Assembly (NCBI GenBank): GCA_046732465.1
Contig: JBKPND010000057.1
Coordinates: 1-43,414 of the forward strand
DNA length: 43,414 nucleotides
DNA from: DASUPK01 sp046732465
GTDB lineage: Bacteria > Actinomycetota > Thermoleophilia > Solirubrobacterales > 70-9
Direction: 5' to 3'
Part shown: one piece after another, positions 18,541-26,679 of the stretch
How positions within the stretch are numbered: the stretch's first letter is position 1
Layout of the letters: every line of letters starts with the position of its first letter
The notes under the pieces: model-generated
The model's database searches: none
Told to the model about the DNA's origin: nothing
What the model saw: only the letters and a program-made list of their open reading frames with translations
Position numbers and translations under genes: made by a program

Positions 18541-18893
18541 GCGCGGGAGACTTCAAGGACGCCCTCCACGACCGGAGCGAGGTCGAGCTCACCGTGACCG
18601 GCCGCAAGTCCGGCCAGGAGAGCACGCGACCGATCTGGTTCGTCGAGGACGAGGATCGCCTGCTCCTCCTGCCCATCCACGGCACGGACACGAACTGGTA
18701 CCGGAACATCGTGAAGACGCCGGAGATTCAGCTGACCGCTGACGGCGCCGAGATCCGTGTTAGCGCCAAGGCGGTCGAGGATGCCGGCGCGGTGGCGGCC
18801 ACGGTCGAGAAGTTCGGGGAGAAATACGGCGCGGAGCGGGTGAACGAGTATTACCCGAAGCAGGACGGCTTCATCGAGGTCCCGCTCGGCTAG
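18537..18893 (+). CDS. Nitroreductase/quinone reductase family protein (Ddn-like, F420-type split barrel)
   Basis: A 118-residue split-barrel protein with VELTVTGRKSGQESTRPIWF and NWYRNIVKTPEIQL, the pattern of the deazaflavin-dependent nitroreductase family (formerly DUF385). Characterised members reduce quinones or nitro compounds with F420H2. It is slightly shorter than Ddn. It is translationally coupled to the copper-storage gene (ATGA at 18537-18540), so a joint role in metal or redox stress is a reasonable inference. Cofactor preference (F420 or FMN) cannot be read from the sequence. Confidence 0.8.
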   Translation: MSAGDFKDALHDRSEVELTVTGRKSGQESTRPIWFVEDEDRLLLLPIHGTDTNWYRNIVKTPEIQLTADGAEIRVSAKAVEDAGAVAATVEKFGEKYGAERVNEYYPKQDGFIEVPLG

Positions 18894-18896
18894 CGG

Positions 18897-18938
18897 CCGC
18901 CCCCTTCAACGCATGGAGGTGTGATTTCCCGGGGGCGG
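18897..18938 (+). terminator. Possible terminator hairpin after the Ddn-like gene
   Basis: CCGCCCCC at 18897-18904 and GGGGGCGG at 18931-18938 form an 8-bp GC-only stem with a 26-nt loop, four bases after the stop codon. There is no T-tract. Confidence 0.4.
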
Positions 18939-19041
18939 TCGGACTGCTGCTTCGCATGGAAAGCTGCGGCTGGTGCCGTTGTTGCTTATCCAGACTGGCA
19001 GGCGTAGTCTCGCGCCCAAACTCCCCACCACGGAGGTGCTG

Positions 19042-19932
19042 ATGACCACCACGAGCCCGCTCCCTGACGTCGGGATCGAGCTGCGGGAGGGTCACGCCGA
19101 GGTCGGCGATGTGAGCCTGCATTACATCGAGGCCGGTGACGGCCCGCTGATCGTTCTGCTGCACGGCTTCCCGGAGTTCTGGTTCGGTTGGCGGCTGCAG
19201 ATCGCGCCCCTCGCGGCTGCGGGCTACCGGGTCGTTGCACCCGACACCCGTGGCTACAACCTGTCATCGAAGCCGGAGGACTTCGAGGCCTACGGCGTCG
19301 ACCTGCTCGCTGCCGACATCAGCGGTCTGATCGGAGAACTCGGCGCCGAGTCCGCGCGGTTGGTCGGTCACGACTGGGGTGGAAGCATCGCCTGGACCGT
19401 GGCGATGAACCACCCCGAGGTGGTCGATCGACTCGCCATCCTCAATTCGGCCCATCCGCGGCGGCTTTCCGAGGGACTGCACCACCCGAGCCAGCTCCGG
19501 AAGTCCTGGTACTTCTTCTTCTTTGCAACGCCGGGGCTGCCTGAAGAGGTGGTGCATCTCCGGGACTGGCACTTCTTCCGGCACTTCCTCAATGAGGCGA
19601 ACCCGCCCTACACGGAAGAGGAACTCGAACGGTACGTCGAGGCGTGGTCGCAGGAAGGGGCGGCGGCCGGGATGATCAACTACTACCGCGCCTCGGTGAG
19701 GCAGTCCCAGAAGGAAGCCGTGGCAAAGCTTCGCCCGATTTCGGCCCAGACACTGGTCATCTGGGGGGAGCGCGATTCCTACCTCGGCTCCGAACTCGCC
19801 GAGCCCGACCACGACGATGTGCCCAACCTCGACCGGGTGGAGCGCCTGGCCGACGCCTCGCACTGGGTGCATCACGACGAGGCTGAACGCGTCAACCAGC
19901 TGCTTATCGACTTCTTCGCTCCCCCGGTGTAG
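19042..19932 (+). CDS. Alpha/beta hydrolase, epoxide-hydrolase-like
   Basis: A 296-residue soluble hydrolase. The oxyanion motif HGFPEFWFGW, the nucleophile elbow GHDWGGS (Asp111), an acid in WGERDSYLG, the catalytic His in DASHWVHHDE and a lid Tyr in MINYYRAS match the epoxide hydrolase branch; haloalkane dehalogenases share the Asp nucleophile but lack the HGxP motif with lid Tyr. The ATG at 19042 has CGGAGG upstream. The gene stands alone between the copper/Ddn pair and the convergent ftsH. The natural substrate is unknown. Confidence 0.88.
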   Translation: MTTTSPLPDVGIELREGHAEVGDVSLHYIEAGDGPLIVLLHGFPEFWFGWRLQIAPLAAAGYRVVAPDTRGYNLSSKPEDFEAYGVDLLAADISGLIGELGAESARLVGHDWGGSIAWTVAMNHPEVVDRLAILNSAHPRRLSEGLHHPSQLRKSWYFFFFATPGLPEEVVHLRDWHFFRHFLNEANPPYTEEELERYVEAWSQEGAAAGMINYYRASVRQSQKEAVAKLRPISAQTLVIWGERDSYLGSELAEPDHDDVPNLDRVERLADASHWVHHDEAERVNQLLIDFFAPPV

Positions 19933-20004
19933 GCGATAGCCGCTTGACGATCCAGGGGTATCCACTTCGAGCCCCCTCAGGCATGTGCGTGGAAGGGGCG
20001 GCCG

Positions 20005-22056
20005 CTAGTCGGCGGTGCTCGACGCCGCGGGCGTGGCGGCCTTCGCCCGCTCCTGAGGCTCCTCAATCGGCGCCTTGACGCCGGCGACCTCATAGGCCTC
20101 CTGCTGGTCGAGCGTCTCGCGCTCGAGGAGGGCGCCGGCGAGGGCGTCGAGCTGCTCTCGGTGTTCCTGGAGGAGGTTGATCACATCTCGCTCCGACTCC
20201 TCGACGATCCGCTGGACCTCCTTGTCGACCAACTCCTGTGTCGTGTCCGAGGCCGGATCCACACCCGGCAGGAGCGCGCCGTCCTGGCGACCGTCGGTGA
20301 CGGCGATCGGGCCGACCGCGTCGCTCATCCCCCAGCGGCCGACCATGCCACGCGCCACCCGCGTGAGGTTCTGGATGTCCGACTCCGCTCCGGTTGAGAG
20401 ATCGTCGAAGACGACCTTCTCCGCGGCGCGGCCGCCCAGCGCCACCGCGATCTGGGCGAGGAGCTCCTCGCGCAGGTAGTTGTAGCGGTCGCTCTCGGGG
20501 GTCGAGAGCGTGACGCCAAGTGCCTGGCCCCGCGGGATGATCGAGATCTTCCGCACCGGATCGGCACCCGGCGTGAGCATCCCGACGAGGGCGTGGCCGG
20601 ACTCGTGATAGGCGGTGCGCTTCCGGTCCGCGTCTGTCATCACGACCTGGCGCTCGGCACCCAGGATGATCTTCTCGATCGCATCCGTGAAATCGCGCTG
20701 CTCGACGGCCTTGTGGTCACGCCGGGCCGCGAAGAGGGCGGCCTCGTTGACGAGCAGGGCGATGTCGGCGCCGGTGGAGCCGGGAATCGATGCGGCCAGG
20801 CGCTGCAGGTCGACGTCATCCGCGAGCGGCACACCGCGCGTGTGGATGTTAAGGATCTCCACCCGGCCATTGCGGTCGGGCGGGTTGACGGCGATGCGCC
20901 GGTCGAACCGCCCCGGGCGCAGCAGCGCCGGGTCGAGGATCTCGGGCCGGTTGGTGGCGCCGAGGACGATCACATTGGTGCCCGGCTCGAAGCCGTCCAT
21001 CTCGGTGAGGATCTGGTTGAGCGTCTGCTCGCGCTCGTCGTTGCCCCCGCTGAGGCCGGCGACGTTTCCCGATCGCGACCGCCCGATCGCGTCGAGCTCG
21101 TCGATGAAGACGATCGCCGGCGCGGCCTCCTTGGCCTGCTTGAAGAGGTCGCGAACGCGCGAGGCCCCGACCCCCACGATCGCCTCCACGAATTCCGACG
21201 CCGAGATGGAGAAGAACGCGGCGTGCGCCTCGCCCGCCACCGCGCGGGCGAGCAGCGTCTTGCCGGTGCCTGGCAGTCCATACAACAGGACGCCATGCGG
21301 GACGCGTGCGCCGAGCTTGCTGTAGCGCTGCGGGTTCTTCAGGAAGTCGACGATCTCAACCAGCTCGTCCTCGGCCTCGTCGATCCCGGCCACGTCCTTG
21401 AAGCTGACCCGCTGCTGCTCGTCGGCCTGGGCCCGCCGGGCGGTGGAGCGGCCGAAGCCGCCGAGCACGCCTCCCCGTCCGCCTCCGGCCTGGCGGCGGA
21501 TCAGCCAGATGAAGAAGCCGATCAGCAACAGCGTGGGCAGGAACCCGAGGAGAATCGTCCCGAAGGTCGAGCGACCGCTGTCCGGGGCCTCCGCGTTGAT
21601 CACCACGCCGTGCTGTGCAAGCAGCTGGGTGATCGAGGCCGGGTCGATGAAGGACGGGACCTCGGTCTTGAACTTCGTGACCTTGATCGGCTTGTCGTCG
21701 CCGGGTGGGTCGTAGGTCGCCTCGGCCTTCAGCTCGCCTTCGATCGAGTCCTCCTTGGAGCTGATCTCCTTCACGTTGTTGGCGTTTACCTGGTTCGTGA
21801 AGAAGGGCTGGTAGGGGACGCGCGGACGGCTCGCGGGCCCGCTGGTGAGGACCGAGAGCAGGATGTTCACCGCCAGCAGCCCGACCAGGAAGGCGATGAA
21901 CCACCGGCTCCGCGGGACCATCGGCGGCTTCTGCTGCGGCGGCGCCCCCCGTCCGTCGGGAGCGGGATCGACCCGCCACCCGGCCGGGTGCTTCTCGGAC
22001 GGCGTGGGACTCCTCTGCTGCGGAGTCGAGCTGTCGGCTGGCGAGTCAGGAGGCAA
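20005..22056 (-). CDS. ftsH: FtsH-like membrane AAA+ metalloprotease with an atypical pore loop
   Basis: A 683-residue ATP-dependent zinc protease. Layout: a Pro-rich N-terminal tail (about 45 residues), membrane helix (RWFIAFLVGLLAVNILLSVL), extracytoplasmic domain, second helix (TILLGFLPTLLLIGFFIWLI), AAA+ domain with FIDELDAIGR and SRH GRFDRRI, then the protease domain with HESGH and the third ligand Asp in GAESDIQN. Two changes stand out: Walker A reads GLPGTGKT (Pro to Leu) and the pore loop reads EAIVGVG where FtsH has EMFVGVG, so the substrate-gripping Phe is Ile293. A TTG at 22056 is taken as start, 20 bp after the oxidoreductase stop; an internal ATG before the first helix is possible. 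Confidence 0.92.
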   Translation of the reverse strand: MPPDSPADSSTPQQRSPTPSEKHPAGWRVDPAPDGRGAPPQQKPPMVPRSRWFIAFLVGLLAVNILLSVLTSGPASRPRVPYQPFFTNQVNANNVKEISSKEDSIEGELKAEATYDPPGDDKPIKVTKFKTEVPSFIDPASITQLLAQHGVVINAEAPDSGRSTFGTILLGFLPTLLLIGFFIWLIRRQAGGGRGGVLGGFGRSTARRAQADEQQRVSFKDVAGIDEAEDELVEIVDFLKNPQRYSKLGARVPHGVLLYGLPGTGKTLLARAVAGEAHAAFFSISASEFVEAIVGVGASRVRDLFKQAKEAAPAIVFIDELDAIGRSRSGNVAGLSGGNDEREQTLNQILTEMDGFEPGTNVIVLGATNRPEILDPALLRPGRFDRRIAVNPPDRNGRVEILNIHTRGVPLADDVDLQRLAASIPGSTGADIALLVNEAALFAARRDHKAVEQRDFTDAIEKIILGAERQVVMTDADRKRTAYHESGHALVGMLTPGADPVRKISIIPRGQALGVTLSTPESDRYNYLREELLAQIAVALGGRAAEKVVFDDLSTGAESDIQNLTRVARGMVGRWGMSDAVGPIAVTDGRQDGALLPGVDPASDTTQELVDKEVQRIVEESERDVINLLQEHREQLDALAGALLERETLDQQEAYEVAGVKAPIEEPQERAKAATPAASSTAD

Positions 22057-22076
22057 GCCTCGAATGTACTCCCTCG

Positions 22077-23132
22077 CTAGAGCGAGACCACCGTGCCGGT
22101 CGCCGCGCTGCGGCGCGCCGCGTCGAGGACCTCGAGGCCGGCGACCGCAGCCCGGGGATCGACAGGTAACGGGGAGTCCTCGCGCAGGGCCCCTTCGAGC
22201 TGCGAGTAGAAGCGCGGCCAGTCCCCCCGCTCGCTTGGAACCAGCTCGCTCCCCTGTCCGGTGGTCAACCGGCCCCACCTCTCCCGGGGCTCGGTGCCCC
22301 AATCGCCCGTGTCGTCCGGTCGGGCGCCCGAGACGAGCGCCTCCTCCTGGCCGTCGACATCGGTGACGACGTAGGCCGCCTGGTCGCCGAGCACGCGGAG
22401 CCGCGGGCCGGGCGATGCCGCCAGCAGCGAAGTCCAGATGTGGCTCCGCACCCCGGAGGCGTGCTCCAGCGCAACGAAGGCGTCATCGTCGGCGGCGCCG
22501 CCCCGGCGGTTGAAGAGCTCCCCGTAGACGCCGGTGACCTCACCGAAGAGGAGACTGGCCTGGTCCACCAGATGGGTGCCGAGGTCGAGCAGGATGCCGC
22601 CGCCCGCCCCCGGCGCGGAGGTCTCGCTCCACGGCCTGGGCTCGGAGAGGGCGGGTCGCCAGCGCTCCAGCCGCGATTCGTAGCGCAGGACATTGCCCAG
22701 CCTCCCTTCCTCCAGCAGGCGCCGAAGGGTGAGCTGGTCGGAGTCCCAGCGCCTGTTCATGTAGGGGGTGATCGGGACACCGAGCTCCTCCGCGCGCTCC
22801 ACCAGCGCCCGGGCCTCGTCCGCCGTGGGTGCGAATGGCTTGTCGACGACCACCGGCAGGCCGGCGTCGAGCGCCTCGCGCGCCAGGGTGACGTGGACGT
22901 CGTTGGGTGCCGCCACCACCACGAAGTCGTGGTCCGCGGCGCGCTCGAAGACCTCGCCCGCGTTGGAGGCCACGACCGCATCGGGATACGCCCTCGCCGC
23001 CGCGGCCTGGCGCTCGGGGTTGCCGGTCACCACGGTGCTCACCCTCAGCCCGGGTGTCGCGGCGATCAGGGGCGCGTGAAAGACCGACCCCGCGAGGCCG
23101 TACCCGATCACCGCCCCTCGCAGCTCCGCCAT
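22077..23132 (-). CDS. Gfo/Idh/MocA family NAD(P)-dependent oxidoreductase
   Basis: A 351-residue dehydrogenase. The N-terminal Rossmann fold has GAVIGYGLAGSVFHAPLI and the family's cofactor/sugar loop VVVDKPFAPTADEA; the C-terminal half is the dimerisation and substrate domain, with DLGTHLVDQASLLFG carrying the usual catalytic-region His. The subfamily with GYGLAGxxFHAPLI resembles YdgJ-type oxidoreductases. The ATG at 23132 (MAELRG) is chosen over the GTG three bases before. It is directly upstream of ftsH on the same strand, probably by chance proximity. Substrate unknown. Confidence 0.92.
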   Translation of the reverse strand: MAELRGAVIGYGLAGSVFHAPLIAATPGLRVSTVVTGNPERQAAAARAYPDAVVASNAGEVFERAADHDFVVVAAPNDVHVTLAREALDAGLPVVVDKPFAPTADEARALVERAEELGVPITPYMNRRWDSDQLTLRRLLEEGRLGNVLRYESRLERWRPALSEPRPWSETSAPGAGGGILLDLGTHLVDQASLLFGEVTGVYGELFNRRGGAADDDAFVALEHASGVRSHIWTSLLAASPGPRLRVLGDQAAYVVTDVDGQEEALVSGARPDDTGDWGTEPRERWGRLTTGQGSELVPSERGDWPRFYSQLEGALREDSPLPVDPRAAVAGLEVLDAARRSAATGTVVSL

Positions 23133-23256
23133 CACGCCAGACTAAAAGGGCGGGGCGCCGCTTCGTCCTTCTTTCGCCCGAATCGGGGTATCCGGGTAGC
23201 CGCCCCGCTTCGACCGGGACGCCCGCTTTCACGCGAAGGGAGGCGCGAGCGTCTTG

Positions 23257-23739
23257 CTAGGTGAGCAGGGCGTCCATCTGGCCGACGGCCTGTCGCAACC
23301 CCTCCGCCACGCCCGTGCTCAGCAGCTTCTCCATGTCCTCGCGGGATTCGAGCATCAAACGCATCTCCATCCGCGTGCCACCGTCGCGCTTGGTGAGCTG
23401 GACCGTGACCGTGCTCACCGGCATGTCCGCCATCGGCCTCCCGTCCGTATCGGCGAAGGCGTCGGTGAACTCCAGTGACGTCGGCGGGTCGACGGCCTTG
23501 ACCCGCCACATGCCCCGGCTCGATTCGCCGTCCGGACCGGTCATGAAGTAGGCGACCGCACCGCCCGGGCTGAGGTCGTGCTTCTCGACCGTCGCCGGGT
23601 CCGTGGGCGGCCCCCACCAGCGTTCGAGCTTGCGCGGATCCGACCAAAGCTTCCACACCTGCTGGATCGGAGCGTCGAAGTCGGCCACTAGGGTGATGGT
23701 CAGGTTGTCGTAGTCCGTGTCGACGCTGGTGATGCTCAA
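23257..23739 (-). CDS. SRPBCC/AHSA1-domain protein
   Basis: A 160-residue START-like (AHSA1) protein. VADFDAPIQQVWKLWSDPRK and LERWWGPP are the family opening, then a beta-rich body and a long C-terminal helix (EDMEKLLSTGVAEGLRQAV). Such proteins bind hydrophobic ligands; those next to an ArsR regulator are often called activators of Hsp90 ATPase homologues, without tested function. The ATG overlaps the TGA of the arsR gene (ATGA, 23736-23739), so both are made from one message. Confidence 0.9.
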   Translation of the reverse strand: MSITSVDTDYDNLTITLVADFDAPIQQVWKLWSDPRKLERWWGPPTDPATVEKHDLSPGGAVAYFMTGPDGESSRGMWRVKAVDPPTSLEFTDAFADTDGRPMADMPVSTVTVQLTKRDGGTRMEMRLMLESREDMEKLLSTGVAEGLRQAVGQMDALLT

Positions 23740-24110
23740 CCGGTTCCTCCCATTCTTGAGTTCTTGGCTTCTGGCTCCGTGCCCTCGACGAGCAGGTCCG
23801 ACATCCGGTCCACTCGCCCACGCCAGGTGGCCTCGAGCTCGTCGAGGGCCTGCCGCGCGCGGCCGACCACCCCAGCATCGGTACGCACGAGCTGCTCCCG
23901 CCCACGCCGCTCCTTGGTGACCAGGCCGGCCCGCTCCAACACGGCGACGTGCTTCTGCACCGCTGCGAAGCTCATCGGATAGGCCCGCGCGAGTCGCGAA
24001 ACCGAGGGCTCGCCGGCCATGCAGCGGCGAAGGATGTCGCGGCGGGTGGTGTCGGCGAGAGCATGGAACAGCTCGTCAAGCGCCCTGTTCGACAACTCAT
24101 CTACAACCAT
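23736..24110 (-). CDS. ArsR/SmtB-family winged-helix repressor
   Basis: A 124-residue regulator with the ArsR layout: LFHALADTTRRDILRRCM, then a recognition helix region VSRLARAYPMSFAAVQKHVAVLERAGLV and the wing TKERRGREQLVRTD. It lacks the ELCVC metal motif, as is usual for the SRPBCC-linked subfamily, so the signal is not arsenic-type. The ATG at 24110 lies in a perfect palindrome and 8 nt after a TAATCT -10 element; no ribosome-binding site is present, which suggests a leaderless transcript and autoregulation. It is coupled to the SRPBCC gene and divergent from the DUF899 gene. Confidence 0.92.
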   Translation of the reverse strand: MVVDELSNRALDELFHALADTTRRDILRRCMAGEPSVSRLARAYPMSFAAVQKHVAVLERAGLVTKERRGREQLVRTDAGVVGRARQALDELEATWRGRVDRMSDLLVEGTEPEAKNSRMGGTG

Positions 24111-24124
24111 TAGGTTGTAGATTA
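24101..24124 (-). promoter_or_regulatory. Probable arsR operator and -10 element over the start codon
   Basis: CTACAACC (24101-24108) and GGTTGTAG (24113-24120) form a perfect 8-bp inverted repeat with spacer ATTA, covering the arsR start codon. On the minus strand TAATCT (24119-24124) ends 8 nt before the ATG, fitting an actinobacterial TANNNT -10 box and a leaderless message. The divergent DUF899 gene starts 40 bp away. Confidence 0.6.
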
Positions 24125-24159
24125 CTCCACGTCCACTCCCAGAACGCGAAGGAGGTCCG

Positions 24160-24858
24160 ATGAAGGTCGGAACAGAGCAGGACTGGCAAACGGCGCGCAA
24201 GGAGCTGCGGGTCGCCGAGCGGGAGCTGGAGGATCACACCAAGCGCGTTGAGGAGCAGCGGCGCGAGCTACCGTGGGTGCCGGTCGAGAGGGAGTACCGG
24301 TTCGCGACCGAGGAGGGGCCGAAGTCGCTGCCCGAGCTGTTCGAGGGACGCTCGCAACTGCTCATCTACCACCTGATGTTCGGGGATGACTGGGCGGTTG
24401 CGTGCCCGGGCTGCTCGTCGGTCGCCGACGGGCTGGGCGGCGTCGTCGTGAATCTGAACGATCGTGACGTGACGCTGCTCTGTGTATCGCAGGCGCCCCT
24501 CGAGAAGCTTGTCGCGTATAAGAGGCAGCGCGGTTGGAGAGTGCCGTACGTGTCGGCCCACGGCGACGATTTCCTGTTCGATTACGACTTCGCGTTTCGC
24601 CGCGAGGAGATGTCCGGCATCGTCCGAGAGGAATTCGACATGGGAGAGATGCTCCGCGAGGCGCCGCAGGGGCTGCGCGACTACCGCGAGGAGGTCGGCG
24701 CGCCGGACCTCGAGTCGGCCATGTCCGTGAGCGCCGGCTGGAGCGTGTTCGCAATGCGGGACGGCGCGGTCTACAACACCTACCGGGTATATCCGCCCTC
24801 GCGCATCGTCTCCCCGCTGTTCTCCAGGCTGCTCGAGCTGCCGCCCAACGAGGAGTGA
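24160..24858 (+). CDS. DUF899 family (thioredoxin-like) protein
   Basis: A 232-residue cytoplasmic protein. A helical N-terminus (ARKELRVAERELEDHTKRVE) and LPWVPVEREYRF lead into a thioredoxin-like fold: LLIYHLMFGDDWAVACPGCSSVAD, in which CPGC stands where the redox Cys pair would be. VYNTYRVYPPSRI near the end is typical of the family. The role is unknown; the fold suggests thiol redox work. The ATG at 24160 has AAGGAGG. It diverges from the arsR/SRPBCC pair and shares its promoter region, so it may be under the same repressor. Confidence 0.88.
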   Translation: MKVGTEQDWQTARKELRVAERELEDHTKRVEEQRRELPWVPVEREYRFATEEGPKSLPELFEGRSQLLIYHLMFGDDWAVACPGCSSVADGLGGVVVNLNDRDVTLLCVSQAPLEKLVAYKRQRGWRVPYVSAHGDDFLFDYDFAFRREEMSGIVREEFDMGEMLREAPQGLRDYREEVGAPDLESAMSVSAGWSVFAMRDGAVYNTYRVYPPSRIVSPLFSRLLELPPNEE

Positions 24859-24888
24859 GCCGACGCACAGCGAGTGCTCGCCGCTCAC
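24855..24888 (+). terminator. Possible terminator hairpin at the end of the DUF899 gene
   Basis: GTGAGC (24855-24860, overlapping the stop) pairs with GCTCAC (24883-24888), with a smaller GCGA/TCGC stem nested between. There is no T-tract. Confidence 0.3.
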
Positions 24889-25122
24889 CCCGCTGTCGGC
24901 GTGGCTGCGGGGGTGGCGGTCGTGTTCGCCAGCGGGTGCAGCAGCTGGTTGCCGCGGCTGCCCTTCTTGGTCATCAGCGCGTACAGCAGCGACTGCGAGT
25001 CGGCGCCCTTACCGTAGTCGCTGATACTCCCGCCTGCTCCGCGCGAAAAGCGAGCGTGCCCCGATCGCGCTCCAGATCGCGCTCCAGGGGCAGCTAACCG
25101 GATATCCCCATTCGCCGGAATC
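24889..25122. other. Intergenic region with a possible gene remnant and a short tandem duplication
   Basis: No convincing gene is seen. On the minus strand a frame ending near 24885 reads SDYGKGADSQSLLYALMT with gene-like codon use, but it has no sensible start and could be the relic of a C-terminus. A 12-bp unit (GATCGCGCTCCA) occurs twice in a row at about 25063-25086. Confidence 0.35.
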
Positions 25123-26679
25123 TCAGACGAGGAGACCGTGGCGAACGGTGTTCTCGGTGACGCACCGCGCTTCCACGAAGTGCAAGAGATAGTCGGGTCC
25201 GCCGGCCTTCGGCCCGGTCCCCGACATCCGCGCGCCACCGAACGGCTGACGCCCCACCCTCGCGCCCGTGATCTCCCGGTTGACGTAGAGGTTCCCGACC
25301 GGAAGCCGAGCCATTGCCTCCCTCACCGTCGCCGGGCTGCGCGTGTACAGGCCGCCGGTCAGGGCGAACCTCGAGTCCTCCACCACCGCACACGCCTCGT
25401 CGACACCGGCGATCGTCTCGACCGTGAGGACGGGTCCGAAGACCTCCTCGAGCAGGGCGGGAGCCTGCGGATCCGGCCGAACCAGGATCGTCGGAGGGAC
25501 GTAGAAACCGGCATCGGGGACGTCGCCGCTCGCGTACACCTCCGCGCCCGGCGAACTGGCGGTCACCAGCCGGCCGATGCGGTCCCGCGCCTCGGCGTCG
25601 ATCACGGGCGGCACGTCGGTCGCGAAGTCCTCGGCGGGCCCAACCTCGAGGGTCGCGCGGGCCCCCTCGAGCCGAACCTCGAGCTCATCCGCGACCTCCT
25701 CGTGCACGAGGAGACGCTGGGCCGCCGAGCACTTCTGGCCGGCGAATCCGAACGCCGACTTGATGACGCCGGGAACGACCTCGTCCAGATCCGCGTCGGC
25801 GTCGACGATGATGCAGTTTCGCCCGCCCATCTCGGCCACGACCTTCTTCAGCTGATGCTGCTCCGGCGAAACCGCTGCGGCCGTCCGGAGGATGTCGACC
25901 CCGGCAGCGGAGGACCCGGTGAAGGCGATCGTCGCGACGCGAGGGTCGGACACGAGTGCGCGGCCCGGCTCGTCGCCGCCCGGCAGGAGGATGAGCGCGT
26001 CCTTCGGCACGCCGGCCTCATGAAGGGCTGACACCACGGCCTGACCGCAGGCCGGCGTCTGCTCGGCAGGCTTGACGACCGCGGTGTTGCCGACGGCCAG
26101 AGCCGCGGCGGTCATCCCGCAGAGGATCGCGAAGGGGAAGTTCCAGGGAGCGATCACCGCGGCCACGCCGCGCGGCGCGTAGTGCAGCGAGTTGCGTTCT
26201 CCCGGCGGGTCGATCAGCGGGTGCTCCTCGGCGAGGCGCTCGGCGCCCGCCGCGTAGAAGCGGAGGTAGTCGATCGCCTCGCAGACGTCCGCGTCAGCCT
26301 CTTCCCACGGCTTGCCGGCCTCTCTGACCGCGAGCGCCGCCAGGCTCAACCTGCGGTCCTGCAGGAGCTCCGCGGCGCCACGCAGGACGTCCGCTCGCGC
26401 CCGCGCACCCAACGCGGCCCACTCCGGGTACGCGGACTCCGCCACCCCGACGGCCTGGGTGACCTGCTCGCGGGTCGCGGCATGCGCCGAAGCGACGACC
26501 CGGTCCGGCGCGGACGGGTCGACGGAGTCGAATGCCGACCCTTCGACGGTCCTCTGGCCCAGGATCAGCGGAACCTCGATTGGGAGCTGCGCATCGAGCT
26601 CCGCAAGTGCCGCGACCGCCCGCTCGCGGACAGCCTCCCGGCGGAGCTCGAGCAGGGGCTCGTTGCTGAACTCGCTCAC
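25123..26679 (-). CDS. pruA: Delta-1-pyrroline-5-carboxylate dehydrogenase (aldehyde dehydrogenase family)
   Basis: This enzyme oxidises glutamate semialdehyde, in equilibrium with pyrroline-5-carboxylate, to glutamate with NAD+. The 518-residue protein has the ALDH features VIAPWNFPFAI, VVKPAEQTP, FTGSSAAG, the general base in VAEMGGRN, the catalytic Cys in GFAGQKCSAAQR and EVFGPVLTVE. An N-terminal stretch of about 50 residues (LAELDAQLPIEVPLILGQR) is as in P5C dehydrogenases. The GTG start overlaps the TGA of the proline dehydrogenase gene (GTGA, 26676-26679), so the two steps of proline catabolism are made together as a split form of PutA. Confidence 0.93.
   Translation of the reverse strand: MSEFSNEPLLELRREAVRERAVAALAELDAQLPIEVPLILGQRTVEGSAFDSVDPSAPDRVVASAHAATREQVTQAVGVAESAYPEWAALGARARADVLRGAAELLQDRRLSLAALAVREAGKPWEEADADVCEAIDYLRFYAAGAERLAEEHPLIDPPGERNSLHYAPRGVAAVIAPWNFPFAILCGMTAAALAVGNTAVVKPAEQTPACGQAVVSALHEAGVPKDALILLPGGDEPGRALVSDPRVATIAFTGSSAAGVDILRTAAAVSPEQHQLKKVVAEMGGRNCIIVDADADLDEVVPGVIKSAFGFAGQKCSAAQRLLVHEEVADELEVRLEGARATLEVGPAEDFATDVPPVIDAEARDRIGRLVTASSPGAEVYASGDVPDAGFYVPPTILVRPDPQAPALLEEVFGPVLTVETIAGVDEACAVVEDSRFALTGGLYTRSPATVREAMARLPVGNLYVNREITGARVGRQPFGGARMSGTGPKAGGPDYLLHFVEARCVTENTVRHGLLV

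Noticed and set aside
20593..22080. A 495-codon frame antisense to ftsH
   Set aside because: FtsH motifs on the other strand are unambiguous; the antisense product has no recognisable features.
23736..24110. An arsenic-resistance regulator
   Set aside because: The protein lacks the ELCVC-type Cys motif and no arsenate reductase or arsenite exporter is nearby.
25063..25086. A CRISPR-like repeat
   Set aside because: Only two adjacent 12-bp copies with no spacers; no cas genes anywhere in the window.
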